Source: an uncultured Bacilli bacterium (GTDB lineage: Bacteria > Bacillota_I > Bacilli_A > RF39 > UBA660). From it: a stretch of DNA of 16,477 bases. The notes under the pieces were generated by a model that saw nothing but the letters and a program-made list of their open reading frames with translations, had not been told where the DNA came from and did no database searches. The first letter of the stretch is position 1; each line of letters starts with the position of its first letter. The stretch is from positions 1 to 16,477 of the forward strand of contig CANRKS010000014.1 in the NCBI GenBank assembly GCA_947631285.1. The letters run 5' to 3'. Positions 7,562-14,612 of this stretch are shown here, one piece after another. The translations under genes and the position numbers were made by a program.

Positions 7562-7582
7562 AAGTAGTTTTACTACTTTTTT
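7560..7582 (+). terminator. Terminator of the thioredoxin-like gene
   Basis: AAAAGTAGT (7560-7568) pairs perfectly with ACTACTTTT (7572-7580) across a TTT loop and ends in six T residues. It overlaps the stop codon. Confidence 0.85.
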
Positions 7583-7610
7583 AAAATAGATAAGAAATAG
7601 GGTTGATAAA

Positions 7611-8090
7611 ATGAAAGAAAAAAATATTAAGAATTTGGAAAATGAATTAAGATATTTGACCAATGAAGTTAAAATGGCTGATATTGAAAAGTATAATAAT
7701 GTCTTAGCTAATGATAAAGTAGATATAAAAAAAATTGCAGAAGAAATTTATCTTAGTCATGGAATTAATTATGCTAAATTGAATAAAGGATTTTTTAATA
7801 ATTTAATTGAAACGATAACTGAGTTTGGCAGTTTATTCAAAAATAAAACGGGTAATATTAAAGGTAAAATGTTTTTAGAAATGTTATGTATGGTTTTAAT
7901 ATTAGTGTTTTTAAAAGTTCCTTTTGATTTTGTCAGAGACTTAGGTTTTGATTATATTGAGTTATTAACTAATAATAATGTTTTCTATGTTATTTGGAAT
8001 TTAATTTTTCTTCTTATTTATACTATTGTCTTTATTTGCACATTAATCGTATTAATGCGGAACTTTAATAATAAATATCGTAATTTATAA
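7611..8090 (+). CDS. Small two-span membrane protein, HAAS/DUF1700-like N-terminus
   Basis: The 159 residues fall into a soluble, helical N-terminal part (about 1-85) and two hydrophobic segments (about 85-105 and 123-145), ending in a short basic tail. The N-terminal pattern ENELRYLTNEVKMADIEKYN followed by DIKKIAEEIY resembles the HAAS/DUF1700 domain. That domain often sits in small membrane proteins paired with a PadR-type regulator, but no PadR gene is in view. The biochemical role is unknown. A short SD-like AGGG at 7598-7601 precedes the ATG by 9 bases. A possible -10 (TAAAAT, 7582-7587) lacks a convincing -35. The gene converges on gerQ and shares its terminator region. Confidence 0.7.
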   Translation: MKEKNIKNLENELRYLTNEVKMADIEKYNNVLANDKVDIKKIAEEIYLSHGINYAKLNKGFFNNLIETITEFGSLFKNKTGNIKGKMFLEMLCMVLILVFLKVPFDFVRDLGFDYIELLTNNNVFYVIWNLIFLLIYTIVFICTLIVLMRNFNNKYRNL

Positions 8091-8114
8091 AAAAAGAAAG
8101 AAATAATTCTTTCT
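8089..8114 (-). terminator. Terminator of gerQ, possibly bidirectional
   Basis: AGAAAGAA (8095-8102) pairs perfectly with TTCTTTCT (8107-8114) across a 4-base loop. On the minus strand the stem is followed by six to seven T residues directly after the gerQ stop. On the plus strand T residues come only after AAAAG, so it should be weaker for the converging gene. Confidence 0.75.
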
Positions 8115-8478
8115 AAAAGTTTTTTTCTGAATAAGCATGAGAATAATTAATTCTTTCAAAAAATTCAACATAGTCTAAATAGATCATTCTGATTAAATAC
8201 CAATTACCAGTAGAGGGATCACTTATAATTAAGTGATCTTTTCCTGCTTCTTCAATAATTCCTGAGTATATTTTGTTTTGCCATTCACTGCTGTCAGGAT
8301 AAGAAACAAAGGCATTAACTCTTTTTCCTTTATTAAGTCTTAAAATGTTTTCAATATAACTCTGTTCCATAGGTAAAAGGCTTGTAGAAGATATATTTCC
8401 TGGAGGACTAGAAGGAATAGTTGATGTTAGAGTATTGTTAGATGGATATGTGGGATTTTGATAATAACTGCCATTCAT
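8113..8478 (-). CDS. gerQ: Spore coat protein GerQ-like
   Basis: This 121-residue protein carries the conserved GerQ core at about residues 38-110. The core reads QSYIENILRLNKGKRVNAFV, then an EW motif, GIIEEAGKDHLIISDPSTGNWYL and IYLDYVEF. In Bacillus subtilis GerQ is an inner-coat protein that is cross-linked by transglutaminase Tgl and helps cortex hydrolysis during germination. The N-terminal part (about 1-37) is low-complexity, rich in Pro, Ser, Thr and Asn. Unlike the B. subtilis protein, whose N-terminal lysines are the cross-linking sites, it has no Lys before residue 51. AGAGGTG lies a few bases ahead of the ATG on the minus strand. CATATTTTA at 8552-8544 resembles a SigK -10 but lacks a matching -35, so the promoter is undecided. 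It is the only minus-strand gene here and stands alone, as expected for a separately timed sporulation gene. Confidence 0.88.
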   Translation of the reverse strand: MNGSYYQNPTYPSNNTLTSTIPSSPPGNISSTSLLPMEQSYIENILRLNKGKRVNAFVSYPDSSEWQNKIYSGIIEEAGKDHLIISDPSTGNWYLIRMIYLDYVEFFERINYSHAYSEKNF

Positions 8479-8520
8479 ATAAATTCACCTCTCTAAAATA
8501 TATTCTGATTTTAAAAATTC

Positions 8521-8549
8521 TTGCTAAAATATCAATAATATGCTAAAAT
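8521..8549 (+). promoter_or_regulatory. Extended -10 promoter with an 11-base direct repeat
   Basis: TTGCTA (8521-8526), 17 bases, then TAAAAT (8544-8549) preceded by TGC. The string TGCTAAAATAT occurs twice, at 8522-8532 and 8541-8551, 19 bases apart. It drives the 104-residue gene and lies divergent to gerQ. Confidence 0.6.
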
Positions 8550-8572
8550 ATGCCCTTAGTTAGGGGGATAAT

Positions 8573-8887
8573 ATGACTAAGATAAATAGAAATTTTCAAG
8601 CATTACAATATAAGATGATTTACTATTTAAATAAAGAAAAAGTTAGTTATCAAGAATGGAGTAGTTATCGAGATTTTTTATTATCTTGTTTAGATGGAAG
8701 GATAATAAATAAAGATACAATGTATTATTTTTTGAAAGCTTTATTTAAGGCTCGTATTGTTTTTGAAAATGATTTGGAAAAAGAAGAATGGGCAAAAGAA
8801 AAGGATAAAATATTAGAGATCTTAACAAAAATTGATGCCAATCATAATTTAAATAATAATAGTGATATTAAAACACAAAGAAGATGA
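8573..8887 (+). CDS. Small protein of unknown function (104 residues)
   Basis: I do not recognise this protein. It is soluble, charged and mostly helix-forming, rich in Lys, Tyr and Trp in its first 80 residues (for example YKMIYYLNKEKVSYQEWSSY). The last 20 residues are Asn-rich and probably disordered. No signal peptide, membrane segment, Cys motif or clear helix-turn-helix is present. The reading frame is well supported: an extended -10 promoter at 8521-8549, GGGGG at 8563-8567 five bases before the ATG, and a terminator that begins within its last codons. It is transcribed away from gerQ from the same 94-base gap, which need not mean shared function. Confidence 0.75.
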   Translation: MTKINRNFQALQYKMIYYLNKEKVSYQEWSSYRDFLLSCLDGRIINKDTMYYFLKALFKARIVFENDLEKEEWAKEKDKILEILTKIDANHNLNNNSDIKTQRR

Positions 8888-8910
8888 CTTGCAAGAGGGC
8901 ATCTTTTTTT
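8881..8910 (+). terminator. Terminator of the 104-residue gene, overlapping its stop codon
   Basis: AAGATG (8881-8886) pairs with CATCTT (8900-8905), followed by a run of T residues to 8910. The loop contains the -35 element of the next promoter. Confidence 0.75.
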
Positions 8911-8917
8911 GTATAAT
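8889..8917 (+). promoter_or_regulatory. Promoter of the YitT-family gene, nested in a terminator
   Basis: TTGCAA (8889-8894) lies in the loop of the preceding terminator. After 17 bases comes a perfect TATAAT (8912-8917), right after its T-run. The transcript would begin near 8924, about 12 bases before the ATG. Confidence 0.65.
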
Positions 8918-8935
8918 AAAATTAGGAAGATAAGA

Positions 8936-9826
8936 ATGAAAAAGGAAGAAAAAATTAGCAAAAAAGATACTAGAGAAGTAATTGTAACAGGCCTATCTTT
9001 TGTTTTAGGAACCTTTTTGTTGGCCTTATGTTATAATTTATTTTTTGTTCCTAATGATATTGTCATTGGTGGTGTTTCTGGTTTAGCTATTGTTTTTAAT
9101 GAGCTTACTGGTTTTAATACAGAAGCTTTTATTTACATTGCTAACATTGTTTTATTATTAGTTAGTTATGTTTTCTTAGGAAGAGAAGATACCCAAAGAG
9201 TATTACTTGGTACTTTTCTTTATCCCCTTTTTATTACTTTTACTGCGCCGATTGCTACATTCCTTTTAAATTATATAACTTTTTCTGAATTTTTAATTAC
9301 GGTAGTTTTAGCAAGTCTTATGTATGGTGTTAGTAATGGTCTTGTTTATAAATATGGTTATTCTACTGGTGGTAGTGACGTTTTAGTTCGTCTTTTATGT
9401 AACTATCTTCATTTTAATGAAGGAACGGGCGTAATTATTGTCAATATTTTTATTATCCTAGCTGGAGCTTTTGTTTTTGGTATTGATACAGCTACTTATG
9501 CTATTATCATTAATCTGGTAGGATCAGTTTTGGTTGATAAAATATCAATTGGTATTTCTAATAGTAAGAAGTTCATGATTTATACTAGAGAGAGTGCCAA
9601 GGTCAAAAAAGTTATTGAAAAAGATGTTAAAACGGGTTATACCATTTTTCCAACAGAAGGGGGCTATTCTCATAAAAAGGGCGCAATGATCATGTGCGTT
9701 ATTAGAAATCGAGATGTTAATCTTTTTAAATCCAAGATTTTGGAAATTGATCCATCGGCTTTTTTTGTTATAAATGATTGCTATGAAGTTCAAGGCGGTG
9801 TCAAGAGGTCAAATTTACCATTTTAG
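8936..9826 (+). CDS. YitT-family membrane protein (DUF161/DUF2179)
   Basis: The protein has 296 residues. An N-terminal membrane domain of about five to six segments (about 17-200) has the family opening LLALCYNLFFVPNDIVIGGV, then SGLA, and later the loop KYGYSTGGSDVLVRLL. A soluble C-terminal DUF2179 domain covers about 208-293 (GYTIFPTEGGYSHKKGAMIM, then the FVINDCYEVQGGV ending). Members are widespread in Firmicutes but their transport or signalling role is not settled. The true start is the ATG at 8936, with AGGAAGA at 8924-8930 five bases ahead. An upstream in-frame TTG at 8909 lies inside the terminator T-run and before the -10, so it cannot be translated from this promoter. Its stop codon lies inside the next terminator hairpin. 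Confidence 0.92.
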   Translation: MKKEEKISKKDTREVIVTGLSFVLGTFLLALCYNLFFVPNDIVIGGVSGLAIVFNELTGFNTEAFIYIANIVLLLVSYVFLGREDTQRVLLGTFLYPLFITFTAPIATFLLNYITFSEFLITVVLASLMYGVSNGLVYKYGYSTGGSDVLVRLLCNYLHFNEGTGVIIVNIFIILAGAFVFGIDTATYAIIINLVGSVLVDKISIGISNSKKFMIYTRESAKVKKVIEKDVKTGYTIFPTEGGYSHKKGAMIMCVIRNRDVNLFKSKILEIDPSAFFVINDCYEVQGGVKRSNLPF

Positions 9827-9840
9827 TAATGGTATTTTTT
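9816..9840 (+). terminator. Terminator of the YitT-family gene
   Basis: TACCATT (9816-9822) pairs perfectly with AATGGTA (9828-9834) across a 5-base loop that contains the stop codon. Six T residues follow. Confidence 0.8.
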
Positions 9841-9850
9841 ATGGTATAAT
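9822..9850 (+). promoter_or_regulatory. Extended -10 promoter of the ftsEX operon
   Basis: A perfect TATAAT (9845-9850) is preceded by TGG. The -35 (TTTAGT, 9822-9827) is poor and lies in the terminator loop. The segment TTTTTTATGGTATAAT is nearly identical to that before yvcK. Confidence 0.55.
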
Positions 9851-9868
9851 GGTCTAGGAGTATATAAT

Positions 9869-10570
9869 ATGAAGTTTATTGAATTAAAAAATGTTAATAA
9901 AACTTATTCAACGGGAGTAACTGCTTTAGCAGATCTTTCAGTTGTGATTGATAAAGGTGAATTTGTTTTTGTAATAGGTCATACAGCTTCGGGAAAATCA
10001 ACTTTTATCAAGATGTTATATCGTGAAGAAAAACCAACCAAGGGTAGTGTTATCGTTGGGGGCGTTAATGTGGCCAAATTAAGAAATGGTAAAGTTTATA
10101 AATTAAGAAGAAAAATAGGAGTTGTTTTTCAAGACTTTAAATTACTTCCTAAATTAACTGTTTATGAAAATGTTGCTTTTGCTTTAGAGTGCCTAGGGGT
10201 ATCTGCTAGTGAAATTAAACCTAAAGTTTTAAAAGCGATTGAAATTGTTGGTTTAAAAGAAAAAACAAGAAGTTTTCCTCATCAATTATCAGGTGGTGAA
10301 CAACAAAGAGTATGTATTGCCAGAGCCATTGTTAATGAGCCTAAATTACTTATTTGTGATGAACCAACTGGAAACTTAGACCCCGATACTAGTAAAGAAA
10401 TTATGAAAGTAATTGAAAATATTAATAAAGATTTAAAGACAACAGTTATTATGGCAACCCATGATAAAGAAATAGTTAATCGTATGAAGAAACGCGTTCT
10501 TTTAATTGAGCATGGGGTTTTAACTGGTGACTATTTGAAAGGAAGTTATAAATCTCATGAAGCCCATTAG
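9869..10570 (+). CDS. ftsE: Cell division ATP-binding protein FtsE
   Basis: This is the ABC ATPase of the FtsEX complex, which turns ATP hydrolysis in the cytoplasm into activation of a wall hydrolase outside. At 233 residues it has all ABC motifs. Walker A is GHTASGKST at 37-45, the Q-loop Gln is at 88 (GVVFQDFKLLP), the signature LSGGEQQR starts at 140, Walker B LLICDEP covers 160-166, the D-loop is GNLDP, and the H-loop His is at 198. Walker A departs from the usual FtsE GPSGAGKST at the second to fourth positions (H-T-A), but the catalytic G-K-S/T is intact. CTAGGAG at 9854-9860 precedes the ATG by 8 bases. It overlaps ftsX by 14 bases, indicating coupled translation. Confidence 0.97.
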   Translation: MKFIELKNVNKTYSTGVTALADLSVVIDKGEFVFVIGHTASGKSTFIKMLYREEKPTKGSVIVGGVNVAKLRNGKVYKLRRKIGVVFQDFKLLPKLTVYENVAFALECLGVSASEIKPKVLKAIEIVGLKEKTRSFPHQLSGGEQQRVCIARAIVNEPKLLICDEPTGNLDPDTSKEIMKVIENINKDLKTTVIMATHDKEIVNRMKKRVLLIEHGVLTGDYLKGSYKSHEAH

Positions 10571-11450
10571 AATTATTGGTAGAAGTATAAGAGATGCTTT
10601 TAAAAGCGTATTTCGTAATTTTAGTTTAAGCTTGGCTTCTATTTTATGTGCCACGATAACTCTTTTAGTTGTTGCTATTTCTTTAGTCATTGCGGGTAAT
10701 GTTGAGAATGCCACGAATAATTTAAAAGACGAATTAACAATTGTTGTTTATTTAGAAAAATCAGCAACTTTAGATGATGCCGATTTTATTGAATCCGCTA
10801 TTAAAGATATTAAGGATGTTAAAGATGTTAAATATAAAGGTAAAGATGAATGGAAACTCGAAATGAGTGAATATAATTCTTCATTTGGTACCCTTTTTGA
10901 AAACTATGAAGAAAATCCTTTAATGGATTCTTTCACTGTTACTGTAAGTGATGTAAATAGTTTAGAAGAAATTGCTCATAAAATTAGTGAAATGGATAAA
11001 GTAGAAAGTGCTAATTATGGTGAAGATACGGTTAATACTATTATTTCTGTTTTTGATGTAGTGGAAAAAGTTACGGTTGTAGTAGTCATTGCCTTAATAT
11101 TTGTCACAGCCTTTTTAATTACTAATACGATTAAATTAACTATTTATTCTAGAAGAAATGAAATTGAAATTATGCGTTTGGTTGGTAGTAGTAATATTGC
11201 TATTAAATTACCATTTGTTTTTGAAGGCTTTATAATTGGCCTTTTAGGATCATTAATTCCTGTTATTGTTACTATTTATGGCTATATTATTGCTTATGAA
11301 AGGTTGGAAGGGCATATTATTACTGAATTAATTAGATTAATTGAACCATATAATTTTGTCTTTATTGTGGCTTTAATTATTGCTGGATTAGGAGCTTTAA
11401 TTGGTATGCTTGGAAGTCTTCTAGCAGTTAGAAAGTATTTGAAAGTATAA
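10557..11450 (+). CDS. ftsX: Cell division protein FtsX (permease-like subunit)
   Basis: This is the membrane partner of FtsE. Its 297 residues have the expected layout: a cytoplasmic start, membrane segment 1 at about 22-46, a large extracellular loop at about 47-165 that should bind the hydrolase, then segments at about 168-190, 218-242 and 265-290. The cytoplasmic coupling region after segment 2 (KLTIYSRRNEIEIMRLVGSS) is the conserved FtsX/MacB-type stretch that contacts the ATPase. It begins within the end of ftsE and its stop shares a base with the next start (TAATG). That arrangement should keep FtsE, FtsX and the hydrolase in fixed proportion. Confidence 0.96.
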   Translation: MKPIRIIGRSIRDAFKSVFRNFSLSLASILCATITLLVVAISLVIAGNVENATNNLKDELTIVVYLEKSATLDDADFIESAIKDIKDVKDVKYKGKDEWKLEMSEYNSSFGTLFENYEENPLMDSFTVTVSDVNSLEEIAHKISEMDKVESANYGEDTVNTIISVFDVVEKVTVVVVIALIFVTAFLITNTIKLTIYSRRNEIEIMRLVGSSNIAIKLPFVFEGFIIGLLGSLIPVIVTIYGYIIAYERLEGHIITELIRLIEPYNFVFIVALIIAGLGALIGMLGSLLAVRKYLKV

Positions 11451-12643
11451 TGAAAAAGAGAATTGTAAATAAAGTAATTATCGCTATTATGACCCTTTTA
11501 TTTATTATTGCCTTAGGCGTTGGTACTTCTGATGCTAAAAGTGCTCAAACCTTGGGAGAGCTTAAAGATGAATTAAAAGAATTACAAAATAAAAAAGCGG
11601 CCCAAGATAATAAAAAGAAGCAAACTGAAAGCGAAATTGCTGCGAATAAAAGAAAAGTTATTACTACTTCTAATGAATTAGAAGAAACTAAAAAAGAAAT
11701 TGAAGATGTCAAAAAAGAAATAGAAGAAACTAATTTAAAAATTGATGATTTAAAAGAAGATTCTGAATCAATTTTACGATTATATCAACAACTAGAAAGT
11801 GAAAATGTTTATATGGCATATATAACGGGAGCATCTTCCATGACCGATTTAATTATGAGAATGGACGCTATTAAAGAATTAACTGATTATAATGATGCTA
11901 AAATAAATGAAATGGAACAACTTAGTAATGATAATAAAAAATTAAATAAAGAATTAGATAAATATGAAGTTACTTTAAATAAAAGAATTGATGATTATAA
12001 TGCAGCCTTAGATGCTTTAGGTGATGAGTTAGAAGGCATTGAAGAAGGCGTTGTTGATTTAGCTACGCAAATTAGTCAAAAGAAAGAAACCATTAAAATA
12101 TATGAAAATATGGGTTGTAAAGATGATGAATTATTAGCGGTTTGTAGTTCCCTAAAAGATAGTAGTGGTTGGTTAAAACCTGTAGCTAAAGGAAGAATAA
12201 CTTCTCTTTATGGTAATCGTACTGCTCCAACTGCCGGGGCTAGTTCTAATCATAAAGGAATCGACATAGGAGTGGCTGAAGGAACGCCAGCTTATGCAAC
12301 TGCTAATGGAACGGTCGGAGCAATTGTCAGAAAATCTTCATGTGGTGGTAATATGGTTTATGTTTGGGTTAGAGTAAATGGTAAACCTTATACCTTCGTA
12401 TTCATGCATTTATTAGAAATAAAAGTTAGTGTTGGTGATGCCGTTAATGTTAATACGGTTATAGGTCTTTCTGGTGGTGGTAGTACGGCGAAGAAAAACG
12501 GGGGATATGATCGTTGTACAACCGGAGCTCATTTACATTATGGCCTTGCCGAAGGAGGTTTTTACGATAGTTCAAACTTTAATGCCCACACTATTAATCC
12601 TCCGGGATATCCAGGTTTATATCAATGGTTTTATAGTAGATAA
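11450..12643 (+). CDS. Coiled-coil M23 (LytM-type) peptidoglycan hydrolase, FtsEX partner
   Basis: This 397-residue secreted protein has a signal sequence or N-terminal anchor (about 1-29, possible cleavage before KSAQ). A long Lys/Glu-rich coiled coil covers about 33-215, and a C-terminal M23 metallopeptidase domain about 240-370. The zinc and catalytic residues are in place: His268 and Asp272 in NHKGIDIG, His320 in FMHLL, and His361/His363 in AHLHYG. It should therefore be an active endopeptidase, unlike E. coli EnvC, whose LytM domain is degenerate. Its coiled coil plus hydrolase plan and overlap with ftsX mark it as the FtsEX-gated enzyme, the job done by CwlO in B. subtilis and PcsB in streptococci. 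Four Cys (223, 232, 298, 356) lie in or near the catalytic part and could form disulfides. The exact bond cut is not readable. Confidence 0.92.
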   Translation: MKKRIVNKVIIAIMTLLFIIALGVGTSDAKSAQTLGELKDELKELQNKKAAQDNKKKQTESEIAANKRKVITTSNELEETKKEIEDVKKEIEETNLKIDDLKEDSESILRLYQQLESENVYMAYITGASSMTDLIMRMDAIKELTDYNDAKINEMEQLSNDNKKLNKELDKYEVTLNKRIDDYNAALDALGDELEGIEEGVVDLATQISQKKETIKIYENMGCKDDELLAVCSSLKDSSGWLKPVAKGRITSLYGNRTAPTAGASSNHKGIDIGVAEGTPAYATANGTVGAIVRKSSCGGNMVYVWVRVNGKPYTFVFMHLLEIKVSVGDAVNVNTVIGLSGGGSTAKKNGGYDRCTTGAHLHYGLAEGGFYDSSNFNAHTINPPGYPGLYQWFYSR

Positions 12644-12646
12644 TTT

Positions 12647-12678
12647 AACTAGTCAAATATTGGCTAGTTTTATTTTTT
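12647..12678 (+). terminator. Terminator of the ftsEX operon
   Basis: AACTAGTCAA (12647-12656) pairs with TTGGCTAGTT (12660-12669) with one wobble and a 3-base loop, followed by a T-rich run. It lies just after the hydrolase stop codon. Confidence 0.85.
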
Positions 12679-12688
12679 ATGGTAAAAT
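12660..12688 (+). promoter_or_regulatory. Extended -10 promoter of the yvcK operon
   Basis: TTGGCT (12660-12665), in the 3' arm of the terminator, then 17 bases and TAAAAT (12683-12688) preceded by TGG. Confidence 0.5.
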
Positions 12689-12744
12689 ATTTATGCAAAA
12701 AAAGTTATAAAATAAATAGGATATAAATAGAAAGAGTGATTAAT

Positions 12745-13695
12745 TTGAAAAAAGTTGTAATTTTTGGGGGTGGAAGTGGTTTATCCCAAATTCTCAAAGG
12801 CTTAAAATTATTCCCTTTAGATGTAACGGCCGTTGTATCAGTTTTTGATAATGGTAAAAGTACTGGACGTCTACGGAAAGATTATCATATTCCAGCGGTG
12901 GGGGATATATCTAAAGTACTGCTTTCAATGTCTGATTGTAATAATGATGTTAGAGAACTGATGAATTATCGTTTTAAAAAATCTAAAAGTTTAGGTAATC
13001 ATTCTATTAAAAATTTACTTTTAACGGCCCTTTTAGATTTAAAAGGTAGTTTTGCATCCTCTTTACCTATATTAGAAAATATTTTAAATGTTAAAGGTAA
13101 AGTTTTGCCTATTTCTGAAGATAATGTTGATTTAATTGCGTATACAACTGATGGTAAAAAATTAGTTGGAGAATCCCAAATTACCGAAAGTAATAAAATT
13201 ATTACCCGAATTGATTACTCTAATAAAATAAATATAAATCCTTTAGTTATTAAGGCTGTTAAAGAAGCTGACTTAGTTATTTTTTCTTCAGGAAGTTTAA
13301 TGACTAGTATTATTCCTCATCTTTTAAATGATGAACTTAATAAAGTTATTAATAAAAGTAAAGCCAAAAAAATGTATATTTGTAATTTATTTACTCAACC
13401 AGGGGAAACAAGTAATTTTAAAGTAAGCGATCATCTTAAATTGTTAGAAAGCTATCTTGGTAAAGGTAGCATTGATATTGTTTTAGCTAATGGAGTTAAG
13501 ATGAATTCTAATTTAGTTAAAAAATATGCAACAAAAGAACAAAAAGGCCAAGTAGAATTAGACCTTCCGGCTTTAGAAAAGATGGGTGTTAAAGTAATTA
13601 GTGATAAATTATATAAAATTGAAAATAATGTCTATCGGCATGATGAATTAAAAACAGCTTATTTAGTTTTTTCTTATTTAATGGATGGTGAATAA
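12745..13695 (+). CDS. yvcK: YvcK/GlmR-type UDP-GlcNAc-binding regulator (CofD-like)
   Basis: YvcK (GlmR) proteins bind UDP-N-acetylglucosamine and adjust carbon flow into cell-wall precursors; B. subtilis needs it for growth on gluconeogenic carbon. The CofD-like Rossmann fold is clear: FGGGSGLSQILKGLK at the start, GRLRKDYHIPAVGDISKVLL at about 45-65, GESQI near 140, SSGSLMTSIIPHLL near 190 and NLFTQPGETSNFKVSDHL near 225. The usual DDGGSSG nucleotide loop reads FDNGKSTG, an odd substitution. The TTG at 12745 (MKKVVIFGGG) matches the family's normal start and has GTGAT as a partial ribosome site. An in-frame GTG at 12736 would add three residues and cannot be excluded. whiA follows after two bases. 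The commonly adjacent rapZ is absent. Confidence 0.93.
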   Translation: MKKVVIFGGGSGLSQILKGLKLFPLDVTAVVSVFDNGKSTGRLRKDYHIPAVGDISKVLLSMSDCNNDVRELMNYRFKKSKSLGNHSIKNLLLTALLDLKGSFASSLPILENILNVKGKVLPISEDNVDLIAYTTDGKKLVGESQITESNKIITRIDYSNKININPLVIKAVKEADLVIFSSGSLMTSIIPHLLNDELNKVINKSKAKKMYICNLFTQPGETSNFKVSDHLKLLESYLGKGSIDIVLANGVKMNSNLVKKYATKEQKGQVELDLPALEKMGVKVISDKLYKIENNVYRHDELKTAYLVFSYLMDGE

Positions 13696-13697
13696 AA

Positions 13698-14612
13698 ATG
13701 ACTTTTACCACGCGATTAAAAGAAGAAATTAGTAAAAATGATAATAACGAAATTGAATCAAGATGTATTATTGATGCTTTTTTAAGATATAATGCTCTAA
13801 TTAAAAAAGAAATAACCATTACTTTAGAAAATGCTTCTGTTACTCGTTTTGTCTATAAAATTATTAAAGAAGTTTTTGGTGTTACTCCCAAAATTATTGT
13901 TAGAATTCAAAAAAGATTTCGCGTAAAACAAATATACATTTTAGAAATAGCTGAAAAATTAGATTATATAAAAGAAGTAATTAATTTAAAAGGTTCTCCT
14001 ATTTTAGATAGTGATGAAGAAAAAATAGCCTTTTTAAAGGGAGCCTTTTTAGGAGTAGGTAATGTCTCTAATCCTAAAACTAGTGGCTATCATTTAGAAT
14101 ATATTTTTTCTAATGAAAAAGATGCTAAATTTATTACAAAGTTATTAAATGAATTTAATCTTCATGCTAAAGTTACGCAAAGAGGTTATAAATATATTAG
14201 TTATATTAAAATGAGTGAATCTATCAGTGACTTAATTAAAATGTTTCGCGCGATTAATTCTTTATTTGAATTTGAAGATACTAGAATTTATCGTGACCAT
14301 AAAAATATGGTTAATCGTCTCAATAATGTAGAGTTAGCTAATCAAGAAAAAACAATTAAAACGGGTTTAGATCAATTAGAATTAATTAAATTTTTAGAAA
14401 GTCATGAATTAATTCCTCTTTTAGATGATAAATTAAAAATAGTAATTAATTATCGTCAAAAATATCCGGAAGTATCTTTTCAAGAATTAGCTAATATAAT
14501 CAGTATGGAAACTGATTATAAAGTAGGAAAATCAGGTATAAATCACCATTTTCGGACTATGCGGCAAATGAAAGAAAATTATTTAAATAATCAGAATGAA
14601 GGTAAATTATGA
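13698..14612 (+). CDS. whiA: DNA-binding protein WhiA
   Basis: WhiA is a Gram-positive regulator with a LAGLIDADG homing-endonuclease-like domain that has lost nuclease activity, fused to a C-terminal helix-turn-helix. In B. subtilis it affects division and chromosome segregation. Its 304 residues show the N-terminal opening FTTRLKEEISK, the core strand-helix region FLKGAFLGVGNVSNPKTSGY (about 112-131), and the C-terminal DNA-binding part (about 225-300) with the SFQELANIISMETDYKVGKS helices and the HHFRTMRQM ending. It starts two bases after yvcK, a classic pair. Its TGA stop overlaps the next ATG (ATGA), so the operon continues. Confidence 0.95.
   Translation: MTFTTRLKEEISKNDNNEIESRCIIDAFLRYNALIKKEITITLENASVTRFVYKIIKEVFGVTPKIIVRIQKRFRVKQIYILEIAEKLDYIKEVINLKGSPILDSDEEKIAFLKGAFLGVGNVSNPKTSGYHLEYIFSNEKDAKFITKLLNEFNLHAKVTQRGYKYISYIKMSESISDLIKMFRAINSLFEFEDTRIYRDHKNMVNRLNNVELANQEKTIKTGLDQLELIKFLESHELIPLLDDKLKIVINYRQKYPEVSFQELANIISMETDYKVGKSGINHHFRTMRQMKENYLNNQNEGKL

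Noticed and set aside
8544..8552. SigK -10 (CATATTTTA, minus strand) as the gerQ promoter
   Set aside because: No AC-type -35 occurs at the required spacing and such AT-rich strings are common here. Kept only as a note.
8909..8935. Upstream in-frame TTG start for the YitT-family gene
   Set aside because: It lies in the T-run of the upstream terminator and before the -10 hexamer. The ATG at 8936 has a good ribosome site and suits the family N-terminus.
12474..12710. 78-codon plus-strand ORF across the end of the hydrolase gene
   Set aside because: It is an out-of-frame shadow of the M23 domain's 3' end, running through the terminator and the yvcK promoter, with no ribosome site.
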